From: Kaistia dalseonensis
GTDB taxonomy: Bacteria; Pseudomonadota; Alphaproteobacteria; Rhizobiales; Kaistiaceae
Assembly: GCF_030814715.1 (NCBI RefSeq)
Contig: NZ_JAUSVO010000002.1
Span: 558,001 to 622,000, forward strand
Reading direction: 5' to 3'
DNA: 64,000 nt
The notes below the pieces were generated by a model. That model saw nothing but the letters and a program-made list of their open reading frames with translations. It searched no databases and had not been told where the DNA came from. Made by a program: the position numbers and the translations under genes. Positions 40,931 to 51,563 of the stretch are shown here, piece after piece (within the stretch, counting starts at the first letter, position 1; the number at the start of each line of letters is the position of its first letter).

Positions 40931-40946
40931 TGTTTCACGTGAAACA
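40931..40946. promoter_or_regulatory. parS: parS site between mnmG and mnmE
   Basis: TGTTTCACGTGAAACA, the same perfect 16-bp palindrome as in rsmG, about 2.0 kb from it and about 6.7 kb from the CtrA site in the putative origin. It lies in the short intergenic gap. Confidence 0.96.
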
Positions 40947-40954
40947 TCGGCCGC

Positions 40955-42265
40955 TCATTTGCCGATGCAGAATTCGCTGAAGATGACATCGAGCAGATCC
41001 TCCACATCGATCCGCCCGGTGATCCGTCCAATCGCGTCAGCCGCGCGTCGCAGCATTTCGGCTTTCACCTCGATGCCATGCGCCTGCTCGATATCGGCAA
41101 GCGCCTGTCGCGCCTCTTCGAGTCCGTGCCGTTGCCGCGCTCGCGTCACCATGGCGCTCGGCATCGGACGATCCAGCTTCAACGCTGCCGCGATGGCGGT
41201 TTCGAGCCGATCGAGACCGGCTCCGGTCTGCGATGACACCAGCAGACCAGCCTCGGGATCGATTCGTTTCGAGTCCGAATCGAGCAGGTCGGCCTTGGTT
41301 CGGACTAGCAGGCGCGGCACGTCGGCCGGCAGGTCGTCCGGGACAGATCCACCATCCGTCAGGACGAGGATCAGATCCGCGGCATCGGCGCGCTTGCGTG
41401 CCCGGCGTATGCCTTCACGCTCAACCAGATTATCCGCCTCGCGCAGCCCGGCCGTATCGATCAGCGTCACGGCATGGCCCCTGAGATCGAGCGCGACCTC
41501 GATCAGGTCGCGCGTCGTGCCGGGTTCAGCGGTCACGATCGCCGCCTCGCGCCGGATCAAGGCATTCAGAAGGCTGGACTTGCCGACATTCGGCGCGCCG
41601 AGCAGGACCACTTCAAAGCCGGAGCGCACCCGCTCGCCGAAATGCGAATCATCGAGATGGCGGCCAATCTCCGCTGCAACCTCGGCCGCCGACGCCCAGG
41701 CCGGCGCGGCGACATCGTCGGGGACATCCTCCTCGTCGCTGAAATCGAGATCCGCCTCGATCAGCGCGCGGGCGCGGATCAGCCGGGTGCGCCAGTCATC
41801 ATAGAGACGGCGCAGCCCGCCCTCGGCCTGCCGCAAGGCCAGCCGGCGCTGCATCTCGGTCTCGGCCGCCACCAGATCGGCGAGGCCTTCAATCTCGGTC
41901 AGGTCCGCTCGTCCATTGGCGAAGGCCCGCCGCGTGAATTCGCCGGCCTCGGCCGGTCGATAGCCGGGCAGGGCGGCCAGCATTGCGAGGATCGAAGCCA
42001 CGACGGCGCGGCCGCCATGGACCTGAAACTCGGCCACATCCTCGCCGGTGAAGCTCGACGGTCCGGCGAAGAACAGCACGAGGCCGCGATCGAGCGCCTC
42101 GCCGGAGGCCGGATCGCGCAAGACCCGCAGCGTCGCGATGCGCGGCTCAGGCACCGCGCCCAATATCATTTCGAGTCCGAATCGAACGCGCGGCCCGCTC
42201 AGGCGGATGACCGCAACGCCGACGGGCGGCGCGCCGCTCGATAGCGCGAAAATCGTGTCATCCAT
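40955..42265 (-). CDS. mnmE: tRNA modification GTPase MnmE (TrmE)
   Basis: 436 residues. N-terminal folate-binding domain, then a helical domain interrupted by a G domain with [14 protein letters not shown] (G1), EPGTTRD (G2) and DTAGLRE (G3). The C-terminal FCIGK motif with the essential Cys is intact. Partner of MnmG in U34 modification. It heads the mnmE-mnmG-rsmG-parA-parB string and is divergent from the DUF255 gene. Confidence 0.97.
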   Translation of the reverse strand: MDDTIFALSSGAPPVGVAVIRLSGPRVRFGLEMILGAVPEPRIATLRVLRDPASGEALDRGLVLFFAGPSSFTGEDVAEFQVHGGRAVVASILAMLAALPGYRPAEAGEFTRRAFANGRADLTEIEGLADLVAAETEMQRRLALRQAEGGLRRLYDDWRTRLIRARALIEADLDFSDEEDVPDDVAAPAWASAAEVAAEIGRHLDDSHFGERVRSGFEVVLLGAPNVGKSSLLNALIRREAAIVTAEPGTTRDLIEVALDLRGHAVTLIDTAGLREADNLVEREGIRRARKRADAADLILVLTDGGSVPDDLPADVPRLLVRTKADLLDSDSKRIDPEAGLLVSSQTGAGLDRLETAIAAALKLDRPMPSAMVTRARQRHGLEEARQALADIEQAHGIEVKAEMLRRAADAIGRITGRIDVEDLLDVIFSEFCIGK

Positions 42266-42346
42266 GGCTCGTTCCCCTTGCCCCCTCGATCACCCGCGCT
42301 ACGGTTCCCGCCCCACGGTTCCTGCTCATTGACCAGCGAGGGCGCG

Positions 42347-44389
42347 ATGTCCGGCAATCTGCTCCAATACGAGACCAGCCCCTATCTGCTGCAGCATCGG
42401 GATAATCCCGTTCATTGGCGTGGCTGGAACGAAGCCGCCTTCGCGGAGGCCCGGCAGCTCGATCGCCCGGTCCTGCTCTCGATCGGCTATGCCGCCTGCC
42501 ATTGGTGCCATGTCATGGCACATGAATCGTTCGAGGACGAGGCGACGGCGGCTCTCATGAACCGTCTCTTCGTCAACATCAAGGTCGACCGCGAGGAGCG
42601 GCCCGATATCGACCAGATCTACATGGCCGCGCTGCACGCGCTCGGCGATCAGGGTGGCTGGCCGCTGACCATGTTCCTGACGCCGACGGCACGCCCAATC
42701 TGGGGCGGCACCTATTTTCCGAACGAGGCGCGCTATGGCAAGCCGTCCTTCCGCCAGGTGCTGACCGAGATCGCCAGGCTCTACGCCGAAGACCGTGACG
42801 CCATCCTCGCCCAGGCCGACAGCATCACCGCCCATCTCGCCAAGCCGCGTCCTGACGCAGGCTCGGTGCCGCTCGACGAGGAACTGCTCGACCGCGCCGG
42901 CGACGCCATCCTGAACATCATGGACCGCGAGAAGGGCGGCACGCGCGGCGCGCCGAAATTTCCCAACACGCCGGTACTCGATTTTCTCGCGCGCTGCCAT
43001 GAACGCACCGGCCGCGCCGATCTCGCCGCGATCGTCGACACCACGCTGGCCGGGATGAGCCAGGGCGGCATCTTCGATCATGTCGGCGGCGGCTTCGCCC
43101 GCTACTCCGTCGATGCCGAATGGCTGGTGCCGCATTTCGAGAAGATGCTGAGCGATAATGGCCTGCTGCTCGAACGCCTCGCGCTCGCGACCCGGATCTC
43201 GCCCCGCGCCGATCTGTTTCGCGACCGAATCGAAACCACGATCGGCTGGCTGCTGCGCGAGATGCAGCTCGAGGGCGGCGCCTTCGCGGCGAGCCTCGAC
43301 GCGGATTCCGGAGGCGGCGAGGGGCGCTTCTATGTTTGGCGCCGTGCCGAGTTCGACGCGCTGCTCGGGCCGGACGACGCCGCCTTCATCGCCGCGCTCT
43401 ATGACATCACGCCGGCCGGCAATTGGGAGCACGTCTCGATCCCGAACCGCCTCGCGACGCCGGAGAGCCTCGGCGCTGCCGATGATCTCCGCCGGCGCCG
43501 GATCCTGGCCGAACTGCGCGTGGCACGCGACCAGCGTCCGAGACCGGCGCTCGACGACAAGATCCTGGTCGACTGGAACGGCTATGCCATTGCCGGCCTA
43601 GCGCTCGCCGGGCAGTTGCTGGGCGAGCCGCTCTGGGTCGCCCACGCCGAGACGGCCTATCGTTTCATAACCGAATCGGTCGCGCGGGATGGTCGGCTTG
43701 GCCATGCGCTCCGCGCCGGCAAGATGGTCCATCCGGGCTTCTCATCCGATCTCGCCACCATGGCGCATGCGGCCTTCGCCCTGCACCAGGCGACGCAGCG
43801 CGCGCGCTATGTCGCCGATGCGATTCGCTTCCTCGATGATCTCGACGCGCATCACCGCACCGCCGATGGCGGCTATCATCTCACGGCCGATGACGGCGAG
43901 GCGGTGATCATCAGGAAGAGCGACCGGACGGATGATGCGACGCCCAATCCGCACGGCCTCGCCGCCGACACGCTGATCCGCCTCTGGGCCTATTCCGGCG
44001 ATGACCGTTTCCGCGCCCGGGCGGATGCGATCCTCGCTGGCTCCGCCGCCAATATCGTGGCCAATGTGTTCGGCACGGCGAGCCTGCTCGGCGCGCTCGA
44101 TCTGCGCCTGCGCGTCCGCACGGTCGTCATCATCGTACCGCCCGGCACGACCGGCCGTGAACTGCGCGCCGTCGTCGATGCGCATTGGCGATCGGATATC
44201 GTGCTCGATCTCCGCGATGACGGCGATCTGCTCTCACCCGCTCATCCGGCCTTCGGCAAGAGCGCGATCGAGAGCCGGGCGACGGCCTATGTCTGTCAGG
44301 AGGGGCGTTGTTCGCTGCCGGTCACTGAGGCCGCGGATCTCGCCGCGCTGCTCGAAGGCCGGGCCGGGACCGTCTGGTCGCCGGCGTGA
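42347..44389 (+). CDS. DUF255 thioredoxin-domain protein (YyaL/SPATA20 family)
   Basis: 680 residues. The N-terminal thioredoxin-like DUF255 domain has [16 protein letters not shown] and a CHWC redox motif in [17 protein letters not shown]. The C-terminal two thirds are an (alpha/alpha)6 toroid resembling N-acylglucosamine 2-epimerases and glycosidases. The function is unknown in bacteria. I chose ATG 42347 because GAGG lies upstream and family similarity starts at LLQYETSPY. It is divergent from mnmE. Confidence 0.9.
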   Translation: MSGNLLQYETSPYLLQHRDNPVHWRGWNEAAFAEARQLDRPVLLSIGYAACHWCHVMAHESFEDEATAALMNRLFVNIKVDREERPDIDQIYMAALHALGDQGGWPLTMFLTPTARPIWGGTYFPNEARYGKPSFRQVLTEIARLYAEDRDAILAQADSITAHLAKPRPDAGSVPLDEELLDRAGDAILNIMDREKGGTRGAPKFPNTPVLDFLARCHERTGRADLAAIVDTTLAGMSQGGIFDHVGGGFARYSVDAEWLVPHFEKMLSDNGLLLERLALATRISPRADLFRDRIETTIGWLLREMQLEGGAFAASLDADSGGGEGRFYVWRRAEFDALLGPDDAAFIAALYDITPAGNWEHVSIPNRLATPESLGAADDLRRRRILAELRVARDQRPRPALDDKILVDWNGYAIAGLALAGQLLGEPLWVAHAETAYRFITESVARDGRLGHALRAGKMVHPGFSSDLATMAHAAFALHQATQRARYVADAIRFLDDLDAHHRTADGGYHLTADDGEAVIIRKSDRTDDATPNPHGLAADTLIRLWAYSGDDRFRARADAILAGSAANIVANVFGTASLLGALDLRLRVRTVVIIVPPGTTGRELRAVVDAHWRSDIVLDLRDDGDLLSPAHPAFGKSAIESRATAYVCQEGRCSLPVTEAADLAALLEGRAGTVWSPA

Positions 44390-44421
44390 ACCATCCTGCG
44401 GGATCGAAGATCCTGGCAGGG

Positions 44422-44453
44422 AAAAGGCGAGGGGTCCTTGTGGTCTCCTCGCC
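44422..44453 (-). terminator. Rho-independent-like terminator of rho
   Basis: Arms GGCGAGG (44426-44432) and CCTCGCC (44447-44453) flank a 14-nt loop. On the minus strand the hairpin is followed by four T (44425-44422). It is 13 bp past the rho stop. Confidence 0.7.
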
Positions 44454-44465
44454 CTGGTCGGTGGA

Positions 44466-45731
44466 TCAGGTGTTCATCTGATCGAAGAAATCGGCATTGC
44501 TCTTGGTCTGGCGCAGCTTGTCGAGCAGGAACTCGATCGCGTCGACCGTGCCCATCGGCATGAGGATGCGGCGGAGCACATACATCTTCTTGAGCACGTC
44601 CGGCGGAACCAGCAGTTCCTCCTTGCGCGTGCCCGAGCGGGTGATGTCGATCGCCGGGAAGGTGCGCTTGTCCGCGACCTTGCGGTCGAGGATGATTTCG
44701 GAGTTACCCGTGCCCTTGAACTCTTCGAAGATGACTTCGTCCATGCGGCTGCCGGTATCGATCAGCGCGGTGGCGATGATCGTCAGCGAGCCGCCTTCCT
44801 CGATATTACGCGCGGCGCCAAAGAAGCGCTTCGGGCGCTGCAGCGCATTGGCGTCGACACCACCGGTCAGCACCTTGCCGGATGACGGCACGACGGTGTT
44901 GTAGGCGCGGCCGAGGCGGGTGATCGAATCGAGCAGGATGACGACGTCGCGGCCATGCTCGACGAGGCGCTTGGCCTTCTCGATCACCATCTCGGCGACG
45001 GCGACATGGCGTGTCGCCGGTTCGTCGAAGGTCGAGGAGATGACCTCGCCCTTCACCGAACGCTGCATGTCGGTGACTTCTTCCGGCCGCTCGTCGATGA
45101 GCAGCACGATCAGATAGCATTCCGGGTGATTGACGGCGATCGAGGACGCGATGTTCTGCAGGAACACGGTCTTGCCGGTGCGCGGCGGCGCGGTCACCAG
45201 CGCGCGCTGGCCCTTGCCGAGCGGCGCCACCAGATCGATGATCCGTGGCGTCATGTCCTTCGAGGCCGGAACGTCCAGCTCCATCTTGAAGCGCTCATTG
45301 GGATAGAGCGGCGTCAGATTGTCGAAATGGACCTTGTGGCGCGCCTTGTCGGGGTCTTCGAAATTGATCGTGTTGACCTTGAGGAGGGCGAAGTAGCGCT
45401 CGCCATCCTTGGGGCTGCGGATGTGGCCCTCGACCGTGTCGCCCGTGCGGAGCGAGAAGCGCCGGATCTGGGAGGGCGAGACGTAGATGTCGTCGGGACC
45501 AGCGAGATAGTTCGCATCCGGCGAACGCAGAAAGCCGAAGCCGTCCTGGAGAACCTCGACGACACCCTCGCCGACGATCTCGACATCATTGTCGGCAAGC
45601 TGTTTCAGGATCGCGAACATCAGCTCCTGCTTGCGCAGCGTGCTCGCATTCTCGACCTCAAGCTCTTCGGCAAAGGCCAGCAGCTCCGTGGGAGACTTGG
45701 CCTTGAGGTCCTGCAGTTTCATTTCACGCAT
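44466..45731 (-). CDS. rho: Transcription termination factor Rho
   Basis: 421 residues. The N-terminal helical and cold-shock-like RNA-binding domain has DGFGFLRS. The RecA-type motor has Walker [10 protein letters not shown] and Walker [12 protein letters not shown]. It terminates transcription as a hexameric RNA translocase. The start is ATG 45731 ([10 protein letters not shown]), the N-terminus usual for Hyphomicrobiales Rho; the frame is open upstream but unrelated. The 229-bp leader has no gene. Confidence 0.97.
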   Translation of the reverse strand: MREMKLQDLKAKSPTELLAFAEELEVENASTLRKQELMFAILKQLADNDVEIVGEGVVEVLQDGFGFLRSPDANYLAGPDDIYVSPSQIRRFSLRTGDTVEGHIRSPKDGERYFALLKVNTINFEDPDKARHKVHFDNLTPLYPNERFKMELDVPASKDMTPRIIDLVAPLGKGQRALVTAPPRTGKTVFLQNIASSIAVNHPECYLIVLLIDERPEEVTDMQRSVKGEVISSTFDEPATRHVAVAEMVIEKAKRLVEHGRDVVILLDSITRLGRAYNTVVPSSGKVLTGGVDANALQRPKRFFGAARNIEEGGSLTIIATALIDTGSRMDEVIFEEFKGTGNSEIILDRKVADKRTFPAIDITRSGTRKEELLVPPDVLKKMYVLRRILMPMGTVDAIEFLLDKLRQTKSNADFFDQMNT

Positions 45732-45960
45732 GTGTTTTTTTGAATCTCGTTTGGATTCACGGAAGACGAATGGATCAATCGTGGGGATTGCGCAGAACTT
45801 AAGCCTGGCTGGACCAAGGGCCGCCGGCACGACGCATCTCTCATTCCTGGCGGAACGATCGGCGCCCGTCTGCTTCGACAAGATGGCGCAGCATAATCGG
45901 TCAAATGACTGACGGCAAGCGCCTCAAGCGCTGCCATCTGCCAATAATCGCTGGAAAACC

Positions 45961-46389
45961 TCAGAAAGGCTTCACCACGACTAAAATCACGATGAGGATC
46001 ATGAGGATGGTCGGAATCTCGTTCGCCAGCCTGTAGGTCCGCTCGGACAGCTGGTTGCGGTCCGCCTCGAAGGCACGCCGCTTCGCGCTCAGCCACATAT
46101 GGAAAGCGCTCATCGCGATCACAAGAATGAATTTCGCGACGAACCAGCCCTGCTGCGTCCAGCCGCCGAGATAGGCGATGGCGAGACCGGCCACCCAGGT
46201 CACGATCATGGCCGGGTTCATGATCAGCCGCAGGAGCTTGCGCTCCATCACCTTGAACGTCTCGGATTCCGCCGAACCGACCGCGGCGCGGCTGTGATAG
46301 ACGAAGAGGCGCGGCAGATAGAAGATCCCCGCCATCCACGCTATCACCGCGATGACGTGCAGCGCTTTCAGCCAATCATAATAGGCCAT
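45961..46389 (-). CDS. hemJ: Protoporphyrinogen IX oxidase HemJ
   Basis: 142 residues with four membrane segments. The heme-ligating His is in the first segment (YDWLKALHVIAVIAWMAGIF), and YLPRLFVYH follows. HemJ oxidises protoporphyrinogen IX in heme synthesis. I chose ATG 46389, the family start with GGGA upstream. It is 59 bp or less from hemE and in the same direction, so hemE-hemJ are co-transcribed and feed the same pathway. Confidence 0.94.
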   Translation of the reverse strand: MAYYDWLKALHVIAVIAWMAGIFYLPRLFVYHSRAAVGSAESETFKVMERKLLRLIMNPAMIVTWVAGLAIAYLGGWTQQGWFVAKFILVIAMSAFHMWLSAKRRAFEADRNQLSERTYRLANEIPTILMILIVILVVVKPF

Positions 46390-46402
46390 CGTCCCGTGCC
46401 TT

Positions 46403-47449
46403 TCAGCGCCGCACGCGGGCGACGAGTTGTTCGACATGCGCGATCGGCGTTTCCGGCACGATGCCATGGCCGAGATTGAAGATCAGCCGCCCGCCTTCCA
46501 TCGCCGCCAGTATGGCGTCGACCGCGGCATCGAGCCGGGCGCCGCCGGCGACCAGGATCATCGGATCGAGATTGCCCTGCAGCGCGACGCGCCCCCCTGT
46601 CTCCTGGCGGATGGCTCCAAGTGGAACCGTCCAGTCGACCCCGATCCCGTCCACACCGGTCTCGGCGACGAAAGCGGAAATCTGCCGATCAGCGCCCTTG
46701 GGAAAGCCGATGATCCGCGCGTCGGGAATCTCGGCCCTGATGCCGGCGACGATACGCGCGATCGGACCGGAGGACCAGCGCGCAAAGGCTTCGGGCGACA
46801 GGACACCAGCCCAGCTGTCGAAGATCTGGACCGCATCGGCGCCCGCCCGCAGCTGCGCCAGGAGGTAATCCGTCGACGCCGCGACCAGACGGTCGATCAG
46901 ACGGTCGAACATCTCGGGATCGCGGGCGGCAAAAAGGCGGGCCGGCGCCTGGTCCGTGGTTCCGCGTCCGGCGATCATGTAGGTCGCAACCGTCCAGGGA
47001 GCGCCACAGAAGCCGATCAGGGCCTTGTCAGGGGCCAGCTCCGCCCGAACACGCTCTACAGTCTCCATGACCAGCCGCAGCCGATCGGCGACGCCTTCGA
47101 CGACGAGTCCGTCGATCTCTCCGGGTGTGATCGGGTCCAGTCGCGGCCCCTCGCCTTCGACGAAGCGAACGGAGCGGCCGAGCGCATGCGGGATGACGAG
47201 AATGTCGGAAAACAGGATCGCCGCATCAAAGCCGAAGCGGCGGATCGGCTGCATCGTCACCTCGGCGGCAAGCTCCGGCGAGAAGCAGAGATCGAGGAAC
47301 GAACCGGCCCTGGCCCTCAGTTCCCGATACTCGGGAAGATAGCGCCCAGCCTGACGCATCAGCCAGATCGGCGGGGAAGCGAGGGCTTCGCCGCCCAGAA
47401 CGCGCAGGAAGCGCTGTTCCGGCTTCCGTGTCGTCGGATCGTTATGCAC
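46403..47449 (-). CDS. hemE: Uroporphyrinogen decarboxylase
   Basis: 348 residues from GTG 47449, where GAGG lies 8 bases upstream; GTG 47458 is an in-frame alternative giving 351. The family signature [16 protein letters not shown], with the substrate-binding Arg residues, is near the N-terminus. It converts uroporphyrinogen III to coproporphyrinogen III. It borders the putative origin, as in Caulobacter, where a hemE promoter overlaps origin CtrA sites. Confidence 0.95.
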   Translation of the reverse strand: MHNDPTTRKPEQRFLRVLGGEALASPPIWLMRQAGRYLPEYRELRARAGSFLDLCFSPELAAEVTMQPIRRFGFDAAILFSDILVIPHALGRSVRFVEGEGPRLDPITPGEIDGLVVEGVADRLRLVMETVERVRAELAPDKALIGFCGAPWTVATYMIAGRGTTDQAPARLFAARDPEMFDRLIDRLVAASTDYLLAQLRAGADAVQIFDSWAGVLSPEAFARWSSGPIARIVAGIRAEIPDARIIGFPKGADRQISAFVAETGVDGIGVDWTVPLGAIRQETGGRVALQGNLDPMILVAGGARLDAAVDAILAAMEGGRLIFNLGHGIVPETPIAHVEQLVARVRR

Positions 47450-47528
47450 CGTCGCCACCTCAATAAAAAGAGAAAGAGGATTCTTGGATTCTTCTTCTTC
47501 TTGAGGGGGGAATTACCGTCATTCCTCT

Positions 47529-47537
47529 TCATCCACA
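47529..47537 (+). promoter_or_regulatory. DnaA-box-like site 1
   Basis: TCATCCACA, one mismatch from TTATCCACA and one from the Caulobacter G-box TGATCCACA. It lies on the hemE side of the putative origin. Confidence 0.6.
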
Positions 47538-47684
47538 ATGCGACCCCGAAGCCACCATCGCGAAAGGACGGTTTTGGGCCCGCAAACGGGCTCTGGGGAA
47601 AAACCGGAGGTCGTCCGCGCTAGCACCTTGATTCAGGCGAGTTCTTTCACGGTCGTTAAAATTTGAGCGATCCGGGCCAGGTTG

Positions 47685-47699
47685 TTAATACCTCGTTAA
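47685..47699. promoter_or_regulatory. CtrA-binding site in the putative origin
   Basis: TTAA, seven bases, TTAA: an exact match to the full CtrA recognition sequence. In Caulobacter such sites in Cori block DnaA-driven initiation. It is the only full match I saw in the window. Confidence 0.75.
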
Positions 47700-47840
47700 T
47701 AATTGTGGCGAAGGCGGCCTTATTCTCACTGATGCCGACAGGGGGACATTTCTATCCCCAGCCTCAGCCGCTGTTGATCATTTTGATGCGATCGCGGACA
47801 GTTCGCCCGATCGGCGCCCGGGACCGTCATTGTCCCGTCA

Positions 47841-47849
47841 TCATCCACA
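47841..47849 (+). promoter_or_regulatory. DnaA-box-like site 2
   Basis: TCATCCACA again, identical to site 1, ending 15 bp before the ppsR start codon. It could couple initiation to ppsR transcription. Confidence 0.6.
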
Positions 47850-47864
47850 GGGCTGGGGGTAAGT

Positions 47865-48710
47865 TTGAAGAGCGAGGCGCGGCACCTCCATCTGCATCTG
47901 GTTTCCGATGCGACCGGCGAGACGCTGCTGACGACCGCCAAGGCGGCTTCGGCGCAATATCCGAGCGTGACCGTCATCGAGCACCTTCACGCCATGGTGC
48001 GCTCGCCGAAACAGATCGAGCATATACTGGGCGATATAGAGCGCGAACCGGGCATCGTGCTGTTCACGCTGGTCGATCGAACCATTGCCGATCCGCTCGA
48101 GGCGGGATGCCGGGAGATCGCGGTTCCCTGCTTTTCCGTGCTCGATCCCGTGCTGCAGGTGTTTCAATCCTATCTCGGCGCGTCGCGCGAGGGGCGGGCC
48201 GGCGCGCAACATACGCTCGATGGCGACTATTTCCGCCGCATCGAGGCGCTGACCTTCACCATGATGCATGACGACGGCCAATTGCCGGAAGAACTCGACC
48301 TTGCCGAGATCGTCATCATCGGCGTCAGCCGGACGTCAAAGACCCCGACGAGCATCTATCTCGCCAATCGCGGCGTGCGCACCGCCAACATACCGATCGT
48401 GCCCGGCGTGCCGCTGCCCGAACAGCTCGAGGCGGCGCGCCGGCCGTTGATCGTCGGGCTGGTGGCGACGGCGGACCGCATCGTGCAGATGCGCGAAAAT
48501 CGCGTGCTCGCGCTGTCGAGTTTCGCGGCCGACGATCCCTATGTCGATCGCGCCGCCGTCGCCAACGAGATCGCCACCACGCGCCGGATCTGCGCGCGGA
48601 ATGGCTGGCCGGTGATCGATGTGACGCGGCGTTCGATCGAGGAGACGGCGACGGCAATCCTCGCATTGCGGCGGGGCAATGCCGCGCTCAAGGAAGGCCA
48701 GCCGCGATGA
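47865..48710 (+). CDS. ppsR: Pyruvate, phosphate dikinase regulatory protein (DUF299)
   Basis: 281 residues. A bifunctional ADP-dependent kinase and Pi-dependent pyrophosphorylase that switches PPDK or PEP synthase off and on. The P-loop is [18 protein letters not shown]. The start is TTG 47865, set by the preceding GGGGGTAAG and by the family N-terminus ([13 protein letters not shown]). Its stop overlaps the maf ATG by 4 bp. First plus-strand gene right of the origin, as in Caulobacter. Confidence 0.93.
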   Translation: MKSEARHLHLHLVSDATGETLLTTAKAASAQYPSVTVIEHLHAMVRSPKQIEHILGDIEREPGIVLFTLVDRTIADPLEAGCREIAVPCFSVLDPVLQVFQSYLGASREGRAGAQHTLDGDYFRRIEALTFTMMHDDGQLPEELDLAEIVIIGVSRTSKTPTSIYLANRGVRTANIPIVPGVPLPEQLEAARRPLIVGLVATADRIVQMRENRVLALSSFAADDPYVDRAAVANEIATTRRICARNGWPVIDVTRRSIEETATAILALRRGNAALKEGQPR

Positions 48711-49300
48711 CGATTATTCTGGCCTCGACGAGCAAGGCGCGTCGTGCGCTGCTCGCCAATGCGGGGATCGCCTTCGAGGCGGTCGCCTCCCCGATCGACG
48801 AGCGCGCCGTGGAAGCGCCGCTACTGGAAGCCGGCGTGCCGCCGTCGGAGATCGCCCAGGCTCTTGCCGATGCGAAGGCGCTCGGCGTATCGGTACATAG
48901 TCCGGGTGCGCTGGTGATCGGGTCGGATCAGGTGCTCGATCTCGATGGTGAGCGGTTCGTGAAGCCGGTCGATCTCGCCGATGCCGGCCGCCAGATCGCG
49001 CGCCTTGCCGGCCGCCCGCATCATCTGCGCAGCGCCGTGACGCTGGCGCGCGACGGCGTCGTGCTCTGGCGTCATCTCGATACGGCGACGCTGACGATGC
49101 GCCCGCTCGACCAGGCCGCAATCGAGCGCTATCTCGCCGCGGCGGGTGACGACATTCTCTGGTCGGTTGGCGGCTACATGCTGGAGGGCGTCGGAATTCA
49201 GCTGTTCTCGGCGATCGAAGGCGACTATTTCAGCATTCTCGGCCTGCCGCTGCTGCCGCTTCTCGGCGCGCTGCGCGACCTCGACGCGATTTCGAACTGA
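48707..49300 (+). CDS. Maf-like nucleoside triphosphate pyrophosphatase
   Basis: 197 residues. The Maf fold starts with [19 protein letters not shown] and has the metal/base region [13 protein letters not shown]. It hydrolyses non-canonical or modified nucleotides to monophosphates; which nucleotide cannot be told here. It overlaps ppsR by 4 bp and is 10 bp from aroE. Confidence 0.93.
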   Translation: MTIILASTSKARRALLANAGIAFEAVASPIDERAVEAPLLEAGVPPSEIAQALADAKALGVSVHSPGALVIGSDQVLDLDGERFVKPVDLADAGRQIARLAGRPHHLRSAVTLARDGVVLWRHLDTATLTMRPLDQAAIERYLAAAGDDILWSVGGYMLEGVGIQLFSAIEGDYFSILGLPLLPLLGALRDLDAISN

Positions 49301-49310
49301 GACGAGTTCA

Positions 49311-50159
49311 ATGACCACGCCTTCTATTCCGACCGCCTGCGTCATCGGCTGGCCGATCAAGCATTCCCGTTCGCCGATCATTCATCGCTACTGGCTGCAG
49401 CAATTGGGGATTGCCGGCGACTATGTCCGCCATGCCGTGGCGCCGGAGGATGTTGGGGCGTTCTTTCGCGATTTCGCGAAGGGGCCGTTCATCGGCGCCA
49501 ATGTCACCGTGCCGCACAAGGAAGCAGCGTTCGCCGCCGTCAGTCGTGCCGACGCGGTCGCAACCGCGCTCGGCGCGGTCAATACGGTCTGGCTGGAAGA
49601 GGGCGCGCTTGTCGGCGCCAATACGGATGCGCCGGGCTTTCTCGCCAATCTCGACCAGTTGGCGCCGGGCTTCGACAGCGCCGGTGGCCCGGCGATCGTG
49701 CTGGGTGCCGGCGGTGCGGCGCGCGCCGTCATCTGGGCGTTGAAGGCACGTGGCTTCGCGCCGGTTCATGTCGTCAATCGCACGCGCGCCCGCGCCGAGG
49801 CTCTGGCGGAACGCTTCGGCCCCGGCATCGAGGCGGCGAGCTTCGAGGACCTGCCGGCCCTGCTTCCGCATGCGGCGCTGCTCGTCAACACGACCTCGCT
49901 CGGCATGCAGGGCGAGCCGCCACTCGAGATCGACCTCGGCCCGGCCGATGATCGGCTGCTGGTGACGGATATCGTCTATATCCCGCTCGAAACGCCGCTT
50001 CTGGCGGCTGCGAAGGCGCGCGGTCTCAGGACCGTCGATGGCCTCGGCATGCTTCTGCACCAGGCGGTGCCGGGCTTCGAACATTGGTTCGGCCAGCGCC
50101 CGGTGGTGACGGATGAACTGCGCGCGCTGATCCTCGCCGATATCGGTCAAGTCGCATGA
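49311..50159 (+). CDS. aroE: Shikimate dehydrogenase
   Basis: 282 residues. The substrate domain opens with [19 protein letters not shown] and has NVTVPHKE. The NADP fold has [15 protein letters not shown]. It reduces 3-dehydroshikimate in aromatic amino acid synthesis. ATG 49311 is the family start; the frame is open upstream only as a shadow of maf. It overlaps coaE by 4 bp. Confidence 0.96.
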   Translation: MTTPSIPTACVIGWPIKHSRSPIIHRYWLQQLGIAGDYVRHAVAPEDVGAFFRDFAKGPFIGANVTVPHKEAAFAAVSRADAVATALGAVNTVWLEEGALVGANTDAPGFLANLDQLAPGFDSAGGPAIVLGAGGAARAVIWALKARGFAPVHVVNRTRARAEALAERFGPGIEAASFEDLPALLPHAALLVNTTSLGMQGEPPLEIDLGPADDRLLVTDIVYIPLETPLLAAAKARGLRTVDGLGMLLHQAVPGFEHWFGQRPVVTDELRALILADIGQVA

Positions 50160-50749
50160 TCAGGATCGGCCTGACCGGCTCGATCGGCATGGGCAAATCA
50201 ACCGTGGCGCGGTTCTTTGCGGCCGAAGGCGCCGTGATCCATGATGCGGATGCCGTGGTGCACGCGCTCTATCGCGGCAAGGCCGTCGAGCCCGTCGGCG
50301 CTCTGTTCCCCGAGGCCGTGGTCGATGGCGCCATTGACCGCACCAAGCTGACTGCCCTGCTCGCTGCCGATCCCGGCGCGCTGAAGCGATTGGAGGCAGT
50401 CGTCCATCCGCTGGTGCATGAAGCGGAGATCGAGCGCATCGCGCAGGCCCGCGCTGCCGGGCGTCGCATGATCGTCCTCGATATTCCGCTGCTGCTCGAA
50501 ACCGGCGGCGAAAGCCGTGTCGATGTCGTGGTGGTCGCCTCGGCGGCTGCCGAATTGCAGCGCGAGCGCGTGCTGCGGCGAACGGGGATGACGGTGGAAA
50601 AGTTCGAGAGGATTCTCGGCCGCCAGATGCCGGATGCCGAAAAGCGGCGGCGGGCGCATTTCGTGGTCGATACCAGCGGCCGCTTCGAAGCGACGGCGGA
50701 AACCGTGGCCGGGATCGTCCGCGCGCTCGCGGCCCGCGCCGCGGCATGA
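50156..50749 (+). CDS. coaE: Dephospho-CoA kinase
   Basis: 197 residues. The P-loop [17 protein letters not shown] is at the N-terminus, and the lid has [18 protein letters not shown]. It performs the last step of CoA synthesis. Its ATG overlaps the aroE stop (ATGA). CoaA, the first enzyme of the same pathway, is also in this window. Confidence 0.96.
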   Translation: MIRIGLTGSIGMGKSTVARFFAAEGAVIHDADAVVHALYRGKAVEPVGALFPEAVVDGAIDRTKLTALLAADPGALKRLEAVVHPLVHEAEIERIAQARAAGRRMIVLDIPLLLETGGESRVDVVVVASAAAELQRERVLRRTGMTVEKFERILGRQMPDAEKRRRAHFVVDTSGRFEATAETVAGIVRALAARAAA

Positions 50750-50847
50750 ACGGATCGTGGATAAGCGCGGCGGACCTTGCGGCTCGCCCGCGCCATGCCC
50801 ACCATGAGCGCCTGATATTTCGGGCTTGATGTGATCGGAAACTGACA

Positions 50848-51561
50848 GTGCGCGAAATCGTCTTCGATACGGAAACGACGGGCCTCGATCCCTTGAAGGG
50901 CGATCGGCTGGTCGAAATCGGCTGCGTCGAGCTGGTCAACCATTTGCCGACCGGGCAGACCTACCACGTCTATATCAACCCGGAACGCTCCATGCCGGCC
51001 GAGGCATTCCGCGTCCACGGCCTCTCCGACGAGTTCCTTGCCGACAAGCCGGTCTTCAGCGCGGTGGTCGATGAATTCGAGGCGTTCATCGGCGATGCGA
51101 TGCTGATTGCCCACAACGCCACCTTCGACATCAATTTCATCAATGCGGAATTCGCGCGGCTGGGCAAGCCGCCCGTCGCGCCGGCGCGTGTCATCGACAC
51201 GCTGGTGCTCGCGCGGCGCAAGCATCCGATGGGGCCGAATTCGCTCGATGCGCTCTGCGCGCGCTACGGCATCGATACGGCCAAGCGTACCGTCCATGGC
51301 GGCCTGGTCGATTCGGAGCTGCTGGCTGAAGTCTATCTCGAACTGATCGGCGGCCGGCAGCCGGATCTGGTTCTCGTCACCGACGAAGCGGTCGCGGCCG
51401 CGGAAGCCGAGTTCACGGCGGCGGCGGCGTTGGTCGTGCCGCGTTCGGTGCTTCTGCCCCCGCGCGTGACCGACGCGGAGCGCGCGGCGCATGGGCAGTT
51501 CATCGCGAAGATGGGCGAAAGCGCCCTCTGGCGGAGCTATGCCGCCGAGGGCGCTGAATAG
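50848..51561 (+). CDS. dnaQ: DNA polymerase III epsilon subunit
   Basis: 237 residues. DEDDh 3'-5' exonuclease: Exo I is FDTETTGLDPLKGDRLVEIG, Exo II lies in HNATFDINFIN, and the HGGLVDSELLAEVY stretch carries Exo III. It proofreads replication. The start is GTG 50848. A TTATCCACG-like sequence (reverse, 50756-50764) lies in the gap upstream. Confidence 0.96.
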   Translation: MREIVFDTETTGLDPLKGDRLVEIGCVELVNHLPTGQTYHVYINPERSMPAEAFRVHGLSDEFLADKPVFSAVVDEFEAFIGDAMLIAHNATFDINFINAEFARLGKPPVAPARVIDTLVLARRKHPMGPNSLDALCARYGIDTAKRTVHGGLVDSELLAEVYLELIGGRQPDLVLVTDEAVAAAEAEFTAAAALVVPRSVLLPPRVTDAERAAHGQFIAKMGESALWRSYAAEGAE

Positions 51562-51563
51562 TC

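Larger units (their letters stand above)
47459..47864. other. oriC: Putative chromosomal replication origin (oriC)
   Basis: The 406-bp gap between divergent hemE and ppsR has no gene. It sits in the same gene context as Caulobacter Cori. It holds a perfect CtrA site (47685-47699), two TCATCCACA sites one mismatch from the DnaA consensus (47529-47537, 47841-47849), and weaker DnaA-like sites at 47594-47602 (reverse), 47704-47712 (reverse) and 47752-47760. There are three GANTC methylation sites (47479, 47487, 47630) and an AT-rich stretch at about 47,641-47,730 that could be the unwinding element. Gene direction switches here. Function is inferred. Confidence 0.8.
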
